Positions 35,159-44,276 of a stretch of DNA of 64,000 bases are shown in pieces; position 1 is the stretch's first letter, and each line of letters opens with the position of its first letter. The stretch comes from Geobacter sp. FeAm09 (GTDB lineage: Bacteria; Desulfobacterota; Desulfuromonadia; Geobacterales; Pseudopelobacteraceae): the NCBI RefSeq assembly GCF_008330225.1, contig NZ_CP042466.1, positions 372,001 to 436,000 on the forward strand. Reading direction: 5' to 3'. The notes beneath the pieces were generated by a model, which searched no databases, was not told where the DNA came from, and worked only from the letters and a program-made list of their open reading frames with translations. The position numbers and the translations under genes are program-made.

Positions 35159-35500
35159 ATGTGTTTTAGACCTGCAGGAGTAAACAAACCCCAAGAGTGC
35201 CCGAATTGCCATAAGAAGCTTGCTTCGATAGGTGGTGTCAAACAGAAGATCTGTCCGTTCTGCAAAACAGATTTGACCGTCGAGCCGAAGGTGGATCCGA
35301 TTGTTCTTGAACTGGAGCCGGGTAATTACCTCCGCTGCACCTGCGGAAAATCGAAAACGATGCCGTTCTGTGATGGCGCCCATGCCGGGAGTGGAGCAAC
35401 TCCCCTTGCTTTCGAGATCACGGAGAAGAAGACGGTAAGTCTGTGCAACTGCGGCAAGACCGCCAACGCTCCTTTCTGCGACGGAAGCCACGCAAAGTAA
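35159..35500 (+). CDS. CDGSH-type iron-sulfur protein with zinc-ribbon start
   Basis: The 113-residue protein starts with a CPNC...CPFC ribbon (about 18-40). Two CDGSH-like motifs follow: CTCGKSKTMPFCDGAH (about 60-75) and CNCGKTANAPFCDGSH (about 96-111), each binding a [2Fe-2S] cluster through three Cys and one His. Such proteins take part in redox or Fe-S transfer. AAAGGAGGTAG precedes the ATG. It stands alone between the porin and mobB and is followed by a perfect 15-bp hairpin. Confidence 0.88.
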   Translation: MCFRPAGVNKPQECPNCHKKLASIGGVKQKICPFCKTDLTVEPKVDPIVLELEPGNYLRCTCGKSKTMPFCDGAHAGSGATPLAFEITEKKTVSLCNCGKTANAPFCDGSHAK

Positions 35501-35578
35501 CGGCTGGACCCGGATAGCGGAAAACTTTCATCTGGAAGCTGGGGATGAAAAACAACGGAAGTAATGTTGTTGGGCTAA

Positions 35579-35614
35579 ACTTAACCAAGGTCGTCTTGGC
35601 GACCTTGGTTAAGT
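35579..35614. other. Perfect 15-bp inverted repeat after the CDGSH gene
   Basis: ACTTAACCAAGGTCG pairs perfectly with CGACCTTGGTTAAGT around TCTTGG. There is no T tract. It may terminate or protect the mRNA, or be a binding site near the start of mobB. Confidence 0.6.
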
Positions 35615-35673
35615 AAACAGCGAATGAGGGCTGTACCATTTCACGCAAGCGCCATCAGGTGCCAGGGGTAACG

Positions 35674-36186
35674 ATGATCGCACATGCCATTTCATTCGTC
35701 GCAAAATCGGGGACCGGCAAGACCACCCTGCTGGAGAAGGTGATTGCCGAACTCAAGAGCCGGGGCTACCGCATCGGCGTCATCAAGCATGATGCCCACC
35801 AGTTCGACATCGACCATCCGGGCAAGGACAGCCACCGCCTCACCCAGGCCGGCGCCGACACCATGCTGATCACCTCCCCGGAGAAGCTGGCCATGATCAA
35901 GAAGCACGAGGCGTCGCCCCCCATCGAAGAGTTGATCGCCGCCTACTTCGGCGATGTGGATCTGGTCCTGACCGAAGGTTTCAAGAAGAGCAGCCTCCCC
36001 AAGATCGAGGTCCATCGCCGGGAGCGGAGCGCAACCCTGCTCTGCCGGGGCGAGGAGCATGACCCCACCCTGCTGGCGGTGGCCAGTGACGAACCCCTGC
36101 AGGTGGACGTGCCGGTGCTGGATCTCAACAACCCGTCCCAGATAGCCGATTTCGTGGCAGAACGGATCATCCATGCAACTGACTGA
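35674..36186 (+). CDS. mobB: Molybdopterin-guanine dinucleotide biosynthesis adaptor MobB
   Basis: The 170-residue P-loop protein has Walker A SGTGKTT (about 13-19), KHDAHQFDIDHPGKDSHR and DLVLTEGFKKSSLPKIE, all typical of MobB. It is a GTP-binding accessory to MobA in MGD synthesis. The ATG follows AGGGG, and a GTG five codons upstream is an alternative. Its 3' end overlaps the moaA start by 14 nt. Confidence 0.94.
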   Translation: MIAHAISFVAKSGTGKTTLLEKVIAELKSRGYRIGVIKHDAHQFDIDHPGKDSHRLTQAGADTMLITSPEKLAMIKKHEASPPIEELIAAYFGDVDLVLTEGFKKSSLPKIEVHRRERSATLLCRGEEHDPTLLAVASDEPLQVDVPVLDLNNPSQIADFVAERIIHATD

Positions 36187-37153
36187 CTCCCTCGGGAGAA
36201 CCATAAACTATCTGCGTCTTTCGGTGACCGACCGCTGCAACATGCGTTGTTCCTACTGCATGCCGGCCGAAGGTGTCGCCCGGAAGTGCCATGACGACGT
36301 CCTGCGCTACGAGGAGTTGCACCTGATCGCCGAAACCGCGGTGGGCCTGGGGATCGAGAAGATCCGCATCACCGGCGGTGAGCCGCTGGTGCGTGCCGGC
36401 ATCGTGGAATTCCTCTCCCGCCTCTCGAACATCGACGGCCTGCGGCACCTGGCGCTGACCACCAACGGGCTGCTGCTGGACAAGATGGCCGCAGATCTGT
36501 ATGAGGCGGGGGTGCAGCGTCTGAACGTCAGCCTGGACTCTCTGAAGAGCGAGACCTTTGCCGCCATCACGCGGGGCGGTGACCTGGACCGGGTCCTGGC
36601 CGGGCTGGATGCGGCGGAGAAGGCCGGTTTCCCGCCGCCCAAGATCAACATGGTGGTCATGCGCGGGGTGAACGACGGGGAGATCCTGGACTTCGCCGAA
36701 CTGACCCGGAGCCGCGGCAACTCGGTGCGTTTCATCGAATACATGCCGGTGATCAAGGAAGAGGGATGGCAGCGCTACTGCATCTCCGGCGAGGAGATCC
36801 TGGAGCGCATCGCGGCCCGGCATACGCTGGAACATGTGTGCAAGGGTGCCTTTGCGGGTCCGTCGCGGGACTTCCGCATCCAGGGAGCCCGGGGCACGCT
36901 GGGGATCATCACCGCCGTTTCGGGTCACTTCTGCGGTGAGTGCAACCGCATCCGGGTGACCTCCACCGGCCAGGGCAAGGGGTGCCTGTTCTCCGATGAA
37001 CAGGTCAACCTGCTTCCCTTCCTGCGGCCGCCGAGCCCGGCAAACCTGGCCCGCGCCCTGCGGGGTATCGTCATGGCCAAGCCGCAGGGGCACCACATCA
37101 CCAACAACGGGTATGAACACCAGAATTTCACGATGGCACAGATTGGAGGATAG
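36173..37153 (+). CDS. moaA: GTP 3',8-cyclase MoaA
   Basis: The 326-residue radical SAM enzyme carries out the first step of Moco synthesis. The N-terminal cluster motif is CNMRCSYC (about 23-30), the SAM motif is ITGGEPLVR, and the C-terminal second cluster binds through CGECNRIR plus a later Cys (KGC). It ends in the -GG tail required for catalysis (QIGG). It overlaps mobB, and the MOSC gene starts 1 nt after its stop. Confidence 0.97.
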   Translation: MQLTDSLGRTINYLRLSVTDRCNMRCSYCMPAEGVARKCHDDVLRYEELHLIAETAVGLGIEKIRITGGEPLVRAGIVEFLSRLSNIDGLRHLALTTNGLLLDKMAADLYEAGVQRLNVSLDSLKSETFAAITRGGDLDRVLAGLDAAEKAGFPPPKINMVVMRGVNDGEILDFAELTRSRGNSVRFIEYMPVIKEEGWQRYCISGEEILERIAARHTLEHVCKGAFAGPSRDFRIQGARGTLGIITAVSGHFCGECNRIRVTSTGQGKGCLFSDEQVNLLPFLRPPSPANLARALRGIVMAKPQGHHITNNGYEHQNFTMAQIGG

Positions 37154-37154
37154 G

Positions 37155-37586
37155 ATGGCACAGGTTGTCGCCGTCTGCATCAGCGAGAAGAAAGGCGAGC
37201 GCAAGACGCCGGTGGCAGAGGTCACCGTGAAGGAGAATCACGGCATCGTGGGGGACGCCCATGCCGGCGACTGGCACCGCCAGGTGAGCCTTCTGGCCGA
37301 GGAGAGCATCGACAAGATGCGGGCCCTGGGGCTGAACGTCACTGCGGGGGATTTCGCGGAGAACATCACCACCAGCGGCATCGAACTGGTGACGTTGCCC
37401 ATCGGGACCCGGCTGCGGGTGGGGGAGACCCTGCTGGAGGTGACCCAGATCGGCAAGGAATGCCACACCCGCTGCGCCATCTACTACCAGGCCGGCGACT
37501 GCGTCATGCCCAAGGAGGGGATCTTCGCCAAGGTCATTACCGGCGGGGCCATTCATCCGGGGGGAGCGGTACAGCGCATCGACTGA
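37155..37586 (+). CDS. MOSC domain protein
   Basis: The 143-residue stand-alone MOSC domain has HGIVGDAHAGDWHRQVSLL near the start, the GDFAENITTSGIEL stretch, and the conserved Cys in IGKECHTRC (about 102-106) that binds sulfur or Moco. Such proteins probably carry sulfur to, or handle, metal-pterin centres. It is coupled to moaA (1-nt gap, GGAGGATAGG). Placement in the mobB-moaA-MOSC operon is common in Geobacter relatives. Confidence 0.88.
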   Translation: MAQVVAVCISEKKGERKTPVAEVTVKENHGIVGDAHAGDWHRQVSLLAEESIDKMRALGLNVTAGDFAENITTSGIELVTLPIGTRLRVGETLLEVTQIGKECHTRCAIYYQAGDCVMPKEGIFAKVITGGAIHPGGAVQRID

Positions 37587-37788
37587 CCTCGGGGCCGTGG
37601 GGCCTGCCGTCTTGCCCCCGTCCTCACGGGAAGGGAACCCCGGAAGGCGCCCACGCAATCCCGCGGCCTGCACGGGCTGTGACTGTACACAGAAGAGTAC
37701 CACCATCAACATCAGGACGCAGGCAATCCACCGTGTCCACTATTGACGCCTGACCTCGCGGGCAGGAATCACCACAAGGAGAACATAG

Positions 37789-38070
37789 ATGGCTACAGCA
37801 AGTGCACGTCACATTCTGGTCAAGACAAAAGAAGAATGTGAAAATCTGAAAGCGAAGATCGAGGCAGGCGCCGATTTCGGAGCGGTTGCCGAGGAGCACT
37901 CCCTGTGCCCCTCAAAAAGGAAGGGCGGCGCACTGGGGGAATTCCGCCCCGGTCAGATGGTCAGGGAGTTCGACCAGGTAGTCTTTTCGGGAGAAGTCGG
38001 CAAGGTTCTCGGCCCGGTGGAGACCCAATTCGGCTATCATCTTATCGAGATCACCAGCCGTACCGAATAA
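37789..38070 (+). CDS. ppiC: Parvulin-type peptidyl-prolyl isomerase (PpiC-like)
   Basis: The 93-residue single-domain parvulin has ARHILVKT (start), FGAVAEEHSLCPS, GGALGEFRPGQM and TQFGYHLIEI (end). It has no signal peptide, so it is cytoplasmic, like E. coli PpiC. AAGGAG precedes the ATG. It is followed by a hairpin and convergent to the large activator gene. Confidence 0.93.
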   Translation: MATASARHILVKTKEECENLKAKIEAGADFGAVAEEHSLCPSKRKGGALGEFRPGQMVREFDQVVFSGEVGKVLGPVETQFGYHLIEITSRTE

Positions 38071-38096
38071 ATCTGAGCATATGCAATGACGTTTGC

Positions 38097-38133
38097 ACTG
38101 ATTCGGGGCAGTCGTCAGGCTGTCCCGAATCAG
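38097..38133. terminator. Hairpin between ppiC and the convergent activator gene
   Basis: CTGATTCGGGGCAG pairs with CTGTCCCGAATCAG (one mismatch) around TCGTCAGG. It could end both converging transcripts; no clear T tract is present. Confidence 0.6.
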
Positions 38134-38239
38134 GTCCCGGACTGTCTGTCGCCGGGGCATGTGCGGCGATGGTCTTGCCCTTGACAATCGGGTAGTGACG
38201 ACCTTGCAGGCAGTTGAGGTGGCCGCATTTTTGTCTTTC

Positions 38240-41200
38240 CTATGTCCGGCTGATGCCCAGCTTTTTCATGCGGGCAAACAGCGTCGTCGGCTTCAGTCCA
38301 AGGATGAGCGCTGCGCCTTTTGGACCGGTAACCCGCCAGCGCGTGGCGTTCAGGACCTTTTCGATATGCTCCCGCTCAACGTCCACCATTGGTGCCAAAA
38401 AGGAATCCCCCCCGGCCAGCGAGCCTCCCGCGGCCTGCTCAATCCCCGAAAAATGGGTTTTACCATCGGTGCACAGGACGACGGCCCGCTCCACCGAATG
38501 CTTCAACTCCCGAACATTGCCCGGCCAGGTGTAATTCATCAGCTTGCGCAGCTCGTCGGCGGGGATATGCCCCGGCTTTTTGCGCATCTTGCGGCTGGAC
38601 AGGACGAGGAAATGCTGGGCCAGGGGGCGGATATCCTCCAGCCTCTCGCGCAGCGGCGGCACCTGGATCGGGAAGACGTTCAGCCGGTAGTACAGGTCCT
38701 GGCGGAACGTCCCCTTTTCCACCTCCCGCGCCAGGTCCTTGTTGGTGGCCGCCACCACCCGGAAGTCGGAACGGATCGCTTTCGAGCTCCCAAGCCGCTC
38801 GAAGCTCCCCTCCTGGAGGACGCGCAGCAGCCTCACCTGGACGTGCAGCGGCAGGTCGCCGATCTCGTCCAGGAAGATGGTCCCGCCGTGGGCCAACTCG
38901 AAACGCCCCTTGTACAGGTCCCCGGCCCCGGTGAAGGCCCCCTTTTCGTGGCCGAAGAGTTCGCTGACGAAGAGCTCGGCCGGGATGGCCGCCAAGTTGA
39001 CCGGGATGAAGGGGCCGTCCTTGCGGTTGCTCAGGTTGTGGATGGCCTTGGCGACGAGTTCCTTGCCCACGCCGGTTTCGCCCATGACCAGCACCGAGCT
39101 GTCCGTGGGCGCCACCTGGCGGATCGCCTCCTTGACCGTGGTGATCCCCGTGGAGGTGCCGACGATGGTCTCGATGGGGTTGTCGATCCCCATCTCCCGC
39201 TTGTAGAAGACCGCCTCGTCCTGATAGCGGTCCTTCAGTTCCCGGATCGCCTCGTAGGCCTCGATGTTGGACAGCCCTACCGCCATCTGGCTGCACAGAA
39301 GCCGCAGATAGAGAAGCTGGTTTTCGGAGAATCTCCCCCCTGTGAACCGGTTGTCGAGATACAGATACCCCTGGACCGTATCATACAGTTTCGCCGGCAT
39401 GCAGATGAGGGACGTGATGCCGTCCCGGGCCAACCCTTCATCCGTGACGGCGCCCTCTTCGCCCGGCCCCGGCACGAGCCGTTCCGATGCCGTCCGGGCC
39501 GCCCGGGCTACGACCTCCTTGATCCGTTGGAACTGTTTGGTCGTGAAGAACAGCGGATCGATATTCCTGCTGGCCACGACCCGTGGCTCCCGGTCCGGCT
39601 CCGTGCTGAAGAAGGCCCCGCGGGTGGTCATGGTGAAATCCAGCGCCGCGCTGATCACCTGATTGATGAACGGTGTTTTTTCCCTGATATTTCCCAAGGA
39701 CTCGTTAATGGCGATGATCCTGTTAATCGCAATCTCATTCCGTTTTTCAAGAGGCAGAATTGTCAGCAGTTCCTGGGGGAAAAGTTTTTTGTCGATCTTG
39801 GAGAAGATGAGCCACGCCTTTTCCAGGTAGCTCTGGGCGTTCTTCAGGTCGTCCCGCTTCAAGCTGGCGCGTCCCAGGGCGATGCGGGTCCGGGCCAGCT
39901 CGATCTCGGCGCCGGCCCGCTCCAGAAGACTCTCGCTCCCGTGCAGGTCCGCCAACACCCTTTCACACGGCTCGTGCCGCTCCAGGCTGCGCAGGGCCCG
40001 GTAGCGCAGGCCGACCCCCTTCATGTAGATGTCGTGTCCCCTGAGGACCCGCTCCACCTCCCCGTCGTAATTCATCTCTTCATGGATGAACCCCTGTTTT
40101 TCCAGGGCGTCCATGTATTCGAAGCTCCAGGGGAGCTTCTGCTGAACAAAGCCGCCGTACCGGGCGTATTCCGTGGCCTTTACGTGGTAATCGAACGCCT
40201 CCCGGTACTTGCCCTCGCCGCACAGGAAATAGGCGCGGAGAAGGCAGAGTTCGCGCAGCTGGTAGTGTCCAAGCAGTTCATTCGGCAGCGTGAGCATGGC
40301 GTCGACGTAGGCCTTCGCCTCGTCGAGCCTGCGGATCTCGAGCAGCGACACGATGAGCATCCGGTCCACGAACACCACCAGCCGCCGGGACATGATGTTG
40401 AGCAGGTTGGTCTTGAGACGCACCGCCTCGATCATCCCCAACCCCTGGGCCGCCCGGCCGGAGATGACGTAGCTCAGCCCCAGCGCAGCCCCGGCCCACA
40501 GCGACGGCTTGTCGTCCCCGAAGGTCTCCAGCTTCTCCACCGACTCCTCGTAGCGCCGGACCCCCTCCGCCACTTCGCCCCGCCAGCGGTGGATCTCGCA
40601 CTGCCACATGGCCGCCATCTTGATCATCCGCTTGTCGGCCAGCCTTTCGGCCAGCTTCATGGTCGCGGAAACATAGTGGGCCGCCTTTTTGATGTCGCCC
40701 TGCAGGAGCAGGCGCCAGATCAGCTCGAACTGCGCCCGCGCCAGGAACTGCCACTGCCGGTAGCGCCGGGCCACCGCGCAGGCCTCGAACACCTGGGAGA
40801 CGATCTCGTCCACCGGGATCCATTGCCCCGTGGTTTCGATCTTCCCCATGAAACCGGACAGGTAGAACTCCGCATTGCCGGCGTTCAGGCCGGCAGCGGC
40901 AACGGTGCGCACCAGGTAGTCGTAATAGGCCAGCGCCTTGTCCGGCTGGTCGGTCTGGAGGAAGAAGTCGGCGGCGTTTCTCACGTAGCTCAGCCCTTGT
41001 GGGCATTCGCCGTTTTCCAGGTACAGTTTCGCCAGGGCGAGGTCCTTGTCGTGCCCCTCGTCGAGGAATTGATGGTAGGTCCTGATCATGGCGCACACGG
41101 CTTCCCGCATGGCCTCCTCCGGGACGTATTCCCGGATCTGTTCCCCCAGTTGGCTTTCACAGAGGAAATAGGTGCCCTTGGGGCATTCCTTTTTCTCGCA

Positions 41201-41371
41201 GACGACCTTTTTCTTTTTGAGCTTGTCCATCACCGTGAGTATTTCCACGGGGGAGCGCGCCGACAACACGCAGAGCAGGTCGATGGAGACCGGTGAAATG
41301 CCCTGGACCAGATACAGCAGGACATCTCTCTCCCATTCTTCCATCTCAAACCATAATTTGCGTAATTCCAT
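38240..41371 (-). CDS. Large sigma-54 activator with TPR-like and GAF domains
   Basis: The 1043-residue protein has an N-terminal winged-helix-like segment (about 10-70), a long helical repeat region (about 100-550), a GAF domain (about 577-700), and an AAA+ domain with Walker A GETGVGKE (about 763), the GAFTGA loop (about 810) and FLDEIGDLP. The Fis-type HTH is at the C-terminus (AALILGLKPTTLFARMKKL). The FhlA-like layout with helical repeats suggests a ligand or protein-sensing activator. It is divergent from the flavoprotein/cytochrome genes, whose promoter is sigma-54 type. GGAAAGGA precedes the ATG. Confidence 0.92.
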   Translation of the reverse strand: MELRKLWFEMEEWERDVLLYLVQGISPVSIDLLCVLSARSPVEILTVMDKLKKKKVVCEKKECPKGTYFLCESQLGEQIREYVPEEAMREAVCAMIRTYHQFLDEGHDKDLALAKLYLENGECPQGLSYVRNAADFFLQTDQPDKALAYYDYLVRTVAAAGLNAGNAEFYLSGFMGKIETTGQWIPVDEIVSQVFEACAVARRYRQWQFLARAQFELIWRLLLQGDIKKAAHYVSATMKLAERLADKRMIKMAAMWQCEIHRWRGEVAEGVRRYEESVEKLETFGDDKPSLWAGAALGLSYVISGRAAQGLGMIEAVRLKTNLLNIMSRRLVVFVDRMLIVSLLEIRRLDEAKAYVDAMLTLPNELLGHYQLRELCLLRAYFLCGEGKYREAFDYHVKATEYARYGGFVQQKLPWSFEYMDALEKQGFIHEEMNYDGEVERVLRGHDIYMKGVGLRYRALRSLERHEPCERVLADLHGSESLLERAGAEIELARTRIALGRASLKRDDLKNAQSYLEKAWLIFSKIDKKLFPQELLTILPLEKRNEIAINRIIAINESLGNIREKTPFINQVISAALDFTMTTRGAFFSTEPDREPRVVASRNIDPLFFTTKQFQRIKEVVARAARTASERLVPGPGEEGAVTDEGLARDGITSLICMPAKLYDTVQGYLYLDNRFTGGRFSENQLLYLRLLCSQMAVGLSNIEAYEAIRELKDRYQDEAVFYKREMGIDNPIETIVGTSTGITTVKEAIRQVAPTDSSVLVMGETGVGKELVAKAIHNLSNRKDGPFIPVNLAAIPAELFVSELFGHEKGAFTGAGDLYKGRFELAHGGTIFLDEIGDLPLHVQVRLLRVLQEGSFERLGSSKAIRSDFRVVAATNKDLAREVEKGTFRQDLYYRLNVFPIQVPPLRERLEDIRPLAQHFLVLSSRKMRKKPGHIPADELRKLMNYTWPGNVRELKHSVERAVVLCTDGKTHFSGIEQAAGGSLAGGDSFLAPMVDVEREHIEKVLNATRWRVTGPKGAALILGLKPTTLFARMKKLGISRT

Positions 41372-41460
41372 TCAATCTTTTCCTTTCCGGCCCGACCCCG
41401 AAAAGAACGCTTTCCGTGGAGCGGCAAATGAAAGAGGGTAATTTATATTATGTTACGGTT

Positions 41461-41557
41461 TTTACAATATATTGTGAAATTTTGTTTATTGTAAACGATA
41501 TTTAATTTTAATGCAAAGTAATATCAATATGTTGTATTTGCGGGCACAGACGTTGCT
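41461..41557 (+). promoter_or_regulatory. P9: sigma-54 promoter with a different palindromic activator site
   Basis: The -24/-12 element is GGGCACAGACGTTGCT (41542-41557), GG and GC 10 bp apart. Upstream lies ACAATATATTGT (41464-41475), a perfect palindrome within TTTACAATATATTGTGAAA. A related half (TTTATTGTAAAC, 41485-41496) lies about 20 bp further on. These differ from the P1-P8 motif and sit between the large activator gene and its likely target operon. The transcript start is expected near 41568, leaving a long leader. Confidence 0.75.
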
Positions 41558-41881
41558 TTATATTGCTGTCGCTTCTGCTTTTGCCGCAGCTGCCTTCTTT
41601 GGTCAAGCAATCGTGTCTGAAGAAAAGTACAGACGGTTTATTAGTAATGATTTATTTTATTGATATACTGTCTACTGGCCGGGAGCATCGGGAAAGCGGA
41701 AGCTGCCAGGGCATACGGAAGGAGCGGGGCAAGGTTTGTGATGGTTTTACCACTGGCTGCAGGTGCTTTGCCGGCATGTGGCCGCACTGTATGCAGTCGT
41801 AACCCGTCAGTTTTGCAGCAGCATAACCAGAGTGAGGAGGGCAGTTTGATGGTTGAAGACAACTCAGAGGAGGTAAGAGGA

Positions 41882-43567
41882 ATGGCTCACGACACAACGA
41901 ACGAGGAGAGTGGTATGGATCAGTACACTAAGCATGTGCTCGAACAGGGCATCTCACGGCGGAGCTTCCTGTCCCGCACGGCAATGGGCGCCGCCGGCGC
42001 CGGCTTGCTGGGTCTCGGCGGTTTTGCCGCGAAGGATGCTGAGGCGGCGGTGGAAAAAGGCGGGCAGTTCGCCAAGAGTTCGGACGGTGGCGCGACGCTC
42101 AATTTCATGCCGAAGCCGAAGCCGATCACGGACAAGGAGATCGCGCATACGGTGACGTTCGACGTCGTGGTGGTCGGTGCGGGCGCCGCGGGTGTCCCGG
42201 CGGCGCTCTCCGCCGCCGAGAACGGCGCGAAGGTTGCGGTGGTCCAGAAGCACCCCATGCCGATTTCCCAGGGCAATACCGGTTCCGGCATCGATCTGGC
42301 AAAGAGCGACAAGGCCGGCGTGGAGGCACTGGTGGCACGGCTCATCGCCGACAGCGCCCACCGCTGCAGCCCGTCGCTCATCAGGCAGTGGGCCTACAAC
42401 TCCGGGGAGGCGGTCAAATGGGTCATCGATCGCGCCAAACAGGCCGGCTCGCCGGTCGTGGACCAGGGAAGCGGCCCCCAGGTTGCCATCCGCAAGGTCA
42501 ACGGCTACACCCTGAATTACGTCACCTCGTTCTTCGGTCCGAAGCCCTATACCACGGGCGACGGCATGCGCCACCTGGCCAAGACCGCCGAGAAGGCCGG
42601 GGTCAAGTTTTTCTTCAACATGCCGGCCGTGCAGTTGGTCCAGACCAAGTCCGGTGAAGTGATCGGCGTGATTGCCAAGGGGCGGGACGGCAAATACACG
42701 AAGTTTTTGGCCAAGAAGGGCGTCATCCTGGCGACCGGCGACTACCAGAACAACAAGGCCATGTGCGAATACTTCATCCCCGACCTGAAGAACTTCGGGC
42801 GCAAGCAGATGGACCGCACCGGCGACGGTTTTGCCATGGCCTACTGGGCGGGCGGCGTGATCGAGCCCATCGGCCACACCAAGATGCTGCACGACTTCGA
42901 CGCCGGTCCGGCCACCATGTGCGACATGCCGTTTCTGGCCGTCGACCGCCAGGGGAAACGGTTCGTCAACGAGACCGTGGAGATGTCGCTGCTCAACAAC
43001 TACCTGCGCGATGAAAAGAACGCCGGCCACTACTCGCAGGTCTTCGATTCGGACTACATGACCCAGGCCGCGACCTGGCCGGGCAAGCTGGTTCCGCCCG
43101 AAGGGCTGAAGAACTACATGCCCGACGTTCCGGGCCCCAAGAAAGGGGTCTTCCCGTCGCTTATCAACACCCACGTGGCGGACACGCTGGAAGAGCTGGC
43201 CAAGAAGCTGGAAGTCGACCCGGCCACGTTCGTTGCGACGGTCAAACGCTACAACGAGGTGGTTGCCTCCGGCCAGGACAGCGATTTCGGCAAGCCCGCC
43301 GACCGCCTGGTCCCGGTCCTGAAGGCCCCGTTCTACGGCATCCATCGCCGGGTGCGCGTCTCCACGATCTGCTCCGGCATGCTGATCAACGACGACCACC
43401 AGGCCCTCAATGCCGACGGCAAGCCGATCAAGGGGCTGTATGTGATCGGCAACCTGGGCGGCGGCTTCTACGGCGGGGTGGACTATCCGCTCACCGTCTT
43501 CGGGCTCTCCCTGGGGCGTTGCTACACCTTCGGCTACCTGACCGGAAAGCACGTGGCGAAGCTGTAG
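41882..43567 (+). CDS. Tat-exported FAD oxidoreductase (flavocytochrome c/fumarate reductase superfamily)
   Basis: This 561-residue flavoprotein (from ATG 41882) has a twin-arginine signal, SRRSFLS (about 25-31), then AMGAAGAGLLGLGGFAA. The FAD-binding motif DVVVVGAGAAG lies near 94-104 and GNLGGGFYGGVDYP near the end. It belongs to the FAD_binding_2 group with fumarate, urocanate and methacrylate reductases, but the fumarate-binding His and Arg residues are not conserved: HHTMGG becomes RVSTICSG and NRLGGN becomes VDYPLTV. Thus another substrate is likely. Three starts with good ribosome sites exist (41849, 41882, 41915). It pairs with the cytochrome that follows and is divergent from the TPR activator. 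Confidence 0.85.
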   Translation: MAHDTTNEESGMDQYTKHVLEQGISRRSFLSRTAMGAAGAGLLGLGGFAAKDAEAAVEKGGQFAKSSDGGATLNFMPKPKPITDKEIAHTVTFDVVVVGAGAAGVPAALSAAENGAKVAVVQKHPMPISQGNTGSGIDLAKSDKAGVEALVARLIADSAHRCSPSLIRQWAYNSGEAVKWVIDRAKQAGSPVVDQGSGPQVAIRKVNGYTLNYVTSFFGPKPYTTGDGMRHLAKTAEKAGVKFFFNMPAVQLVQTKSGEVIGVIAKGRDGKYTKFLAKKGVILATGDYQNNKAMCEYFIPDLKNFGRKQMDRTGDGFAMAYWAGGVIEPIGHTKMLHDFDAGPATMCDMPFLAVDRQGKRFVNETVEMSLLNNYLRDEKNAGHYSQVFDSDYMTQAATWPGKLVPPEGLKNYMPDVPGPKKGVFPSLINTHVADTLEELAKKLEVDPATFVATVKRYNEVVASGQDSDFGKPADRLVPVLKAPFYGIHRRVRVSTICSGMLINDDHQALNADGKPIKGLYVIGNLGGGFYGGVDYPLTVFGLSLGRCYTFGYLTGKHVAKL

Positions 43568-43649
43568 TCCGGAAGCATCCTGAAAGATCGGGAACGGCTG
43601 CTGCCGTTCCCGGCACCACTAAAGTCACCTATTTACGAGAGGAGAAAAG

Positions 43650-44039
43650 ATGAAGAACAAAACCATACAAACGTTCTTGTGTGCCATTTCACTGGTTGTG
43701 CTTCTGGGGGGGCTTTTGACGGCGGGGGCCTTTGCCGCGACTGCGCCGAAGGCGAAAGACGGCGAGTTGGGCAAACTGCATGCGCAAAAGGGCGTCAAAT
43801 GCGCCCAGTGCCACGGCAAAGCCAAGACCCCCGGCGCGGTGCCGATGGCAACGTGCGTGAGCTGCCACGGAGAGACGGCAAAACTGGCCCAGAAGACGGC
43901 CAACGTCCAGCCGCGCAACCCGCATGAGAACCGCCACTACGGTACGGAAGGCGATTGCAACCTGTGCCACCACCAGCACAAGAAGTCGGAGAATTTCTGT
44001 CTCCCCTGCCATGAACGGTTCGACTTCATTGTTCCATAA
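43650..44039 (+). CDS. Periplasmic tetraheme cytochrome c
   Basis: The 129-residue precursor has a signal peptide (cleavage after FAA, about residue 30). Four CxxCH sites are at C51-H55, C69-H73, C103-H107 and C117-H121. Size and heme spacing fit the tetraheme domain of flavocytochrome c or the separate cytochrome of methacrylate reductase from Geobacter. It lies 82 nt after the flavoprotein, so the pair is a split flavocytochrome in which the cytochrome supplies electrons in the periplasm. Confidence 0.93.
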   Translation: MKNKTIQTFLCAISLVVLLGGLLTAGAFAATAPKAKDGELGKLHAQKGVKCAQCHGKAKTPGAVPMATCVSCHGETAKLAQKTANVQPRNPHENRHYGTEGDCNLCHHQHKKSENFCLPCHERFDFIVP

Positions 44040-44130
44040 ACCTGACGAGCCCCTGGGGAGAGCTTGACCGCCCCGCGGCATGCTGACGTTGTCACCCCGC
44101 TGCTTGCGGCGGGGTGATCCGTTCGTCACT

Positions 44131-44189
44131 ACCCGATGTGGCTCTCACCGCGCGGACACGGTTGTTGTGCCCGTGTCCGCGCATCGGGT
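44131..44189. other. Nested inverted repeat upstream of porin copy 2
   Basis: Outer arms ACCCGAT...ATCGGGT enclose CGCGGACACGG...CCGTGTCCGCG. No T tract follows. It could be a terminator after the cytochrome gene or a processing element; if leaky, porin copy 2 would be read from P9. No -24/-12 element was found between 44040 and 44276. Confidence 0.6.
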
Positions 44190-44276
44190 AATAGGCAACA
44201 ATGAATTAAGTTCGTGTTTTATATGACCCGATTGGCCTTTTTTGCCAATGGGTAAATTCACCATAAGGAGACGAGA

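Noticed and set aside
38159-41296. Plus-strand open frame of 1045 codons
   Set aside because: It is antisense to the TPR/GAF sigma-54 activator, whose domains and motifs are clear; the plus-strand product matches nothing.
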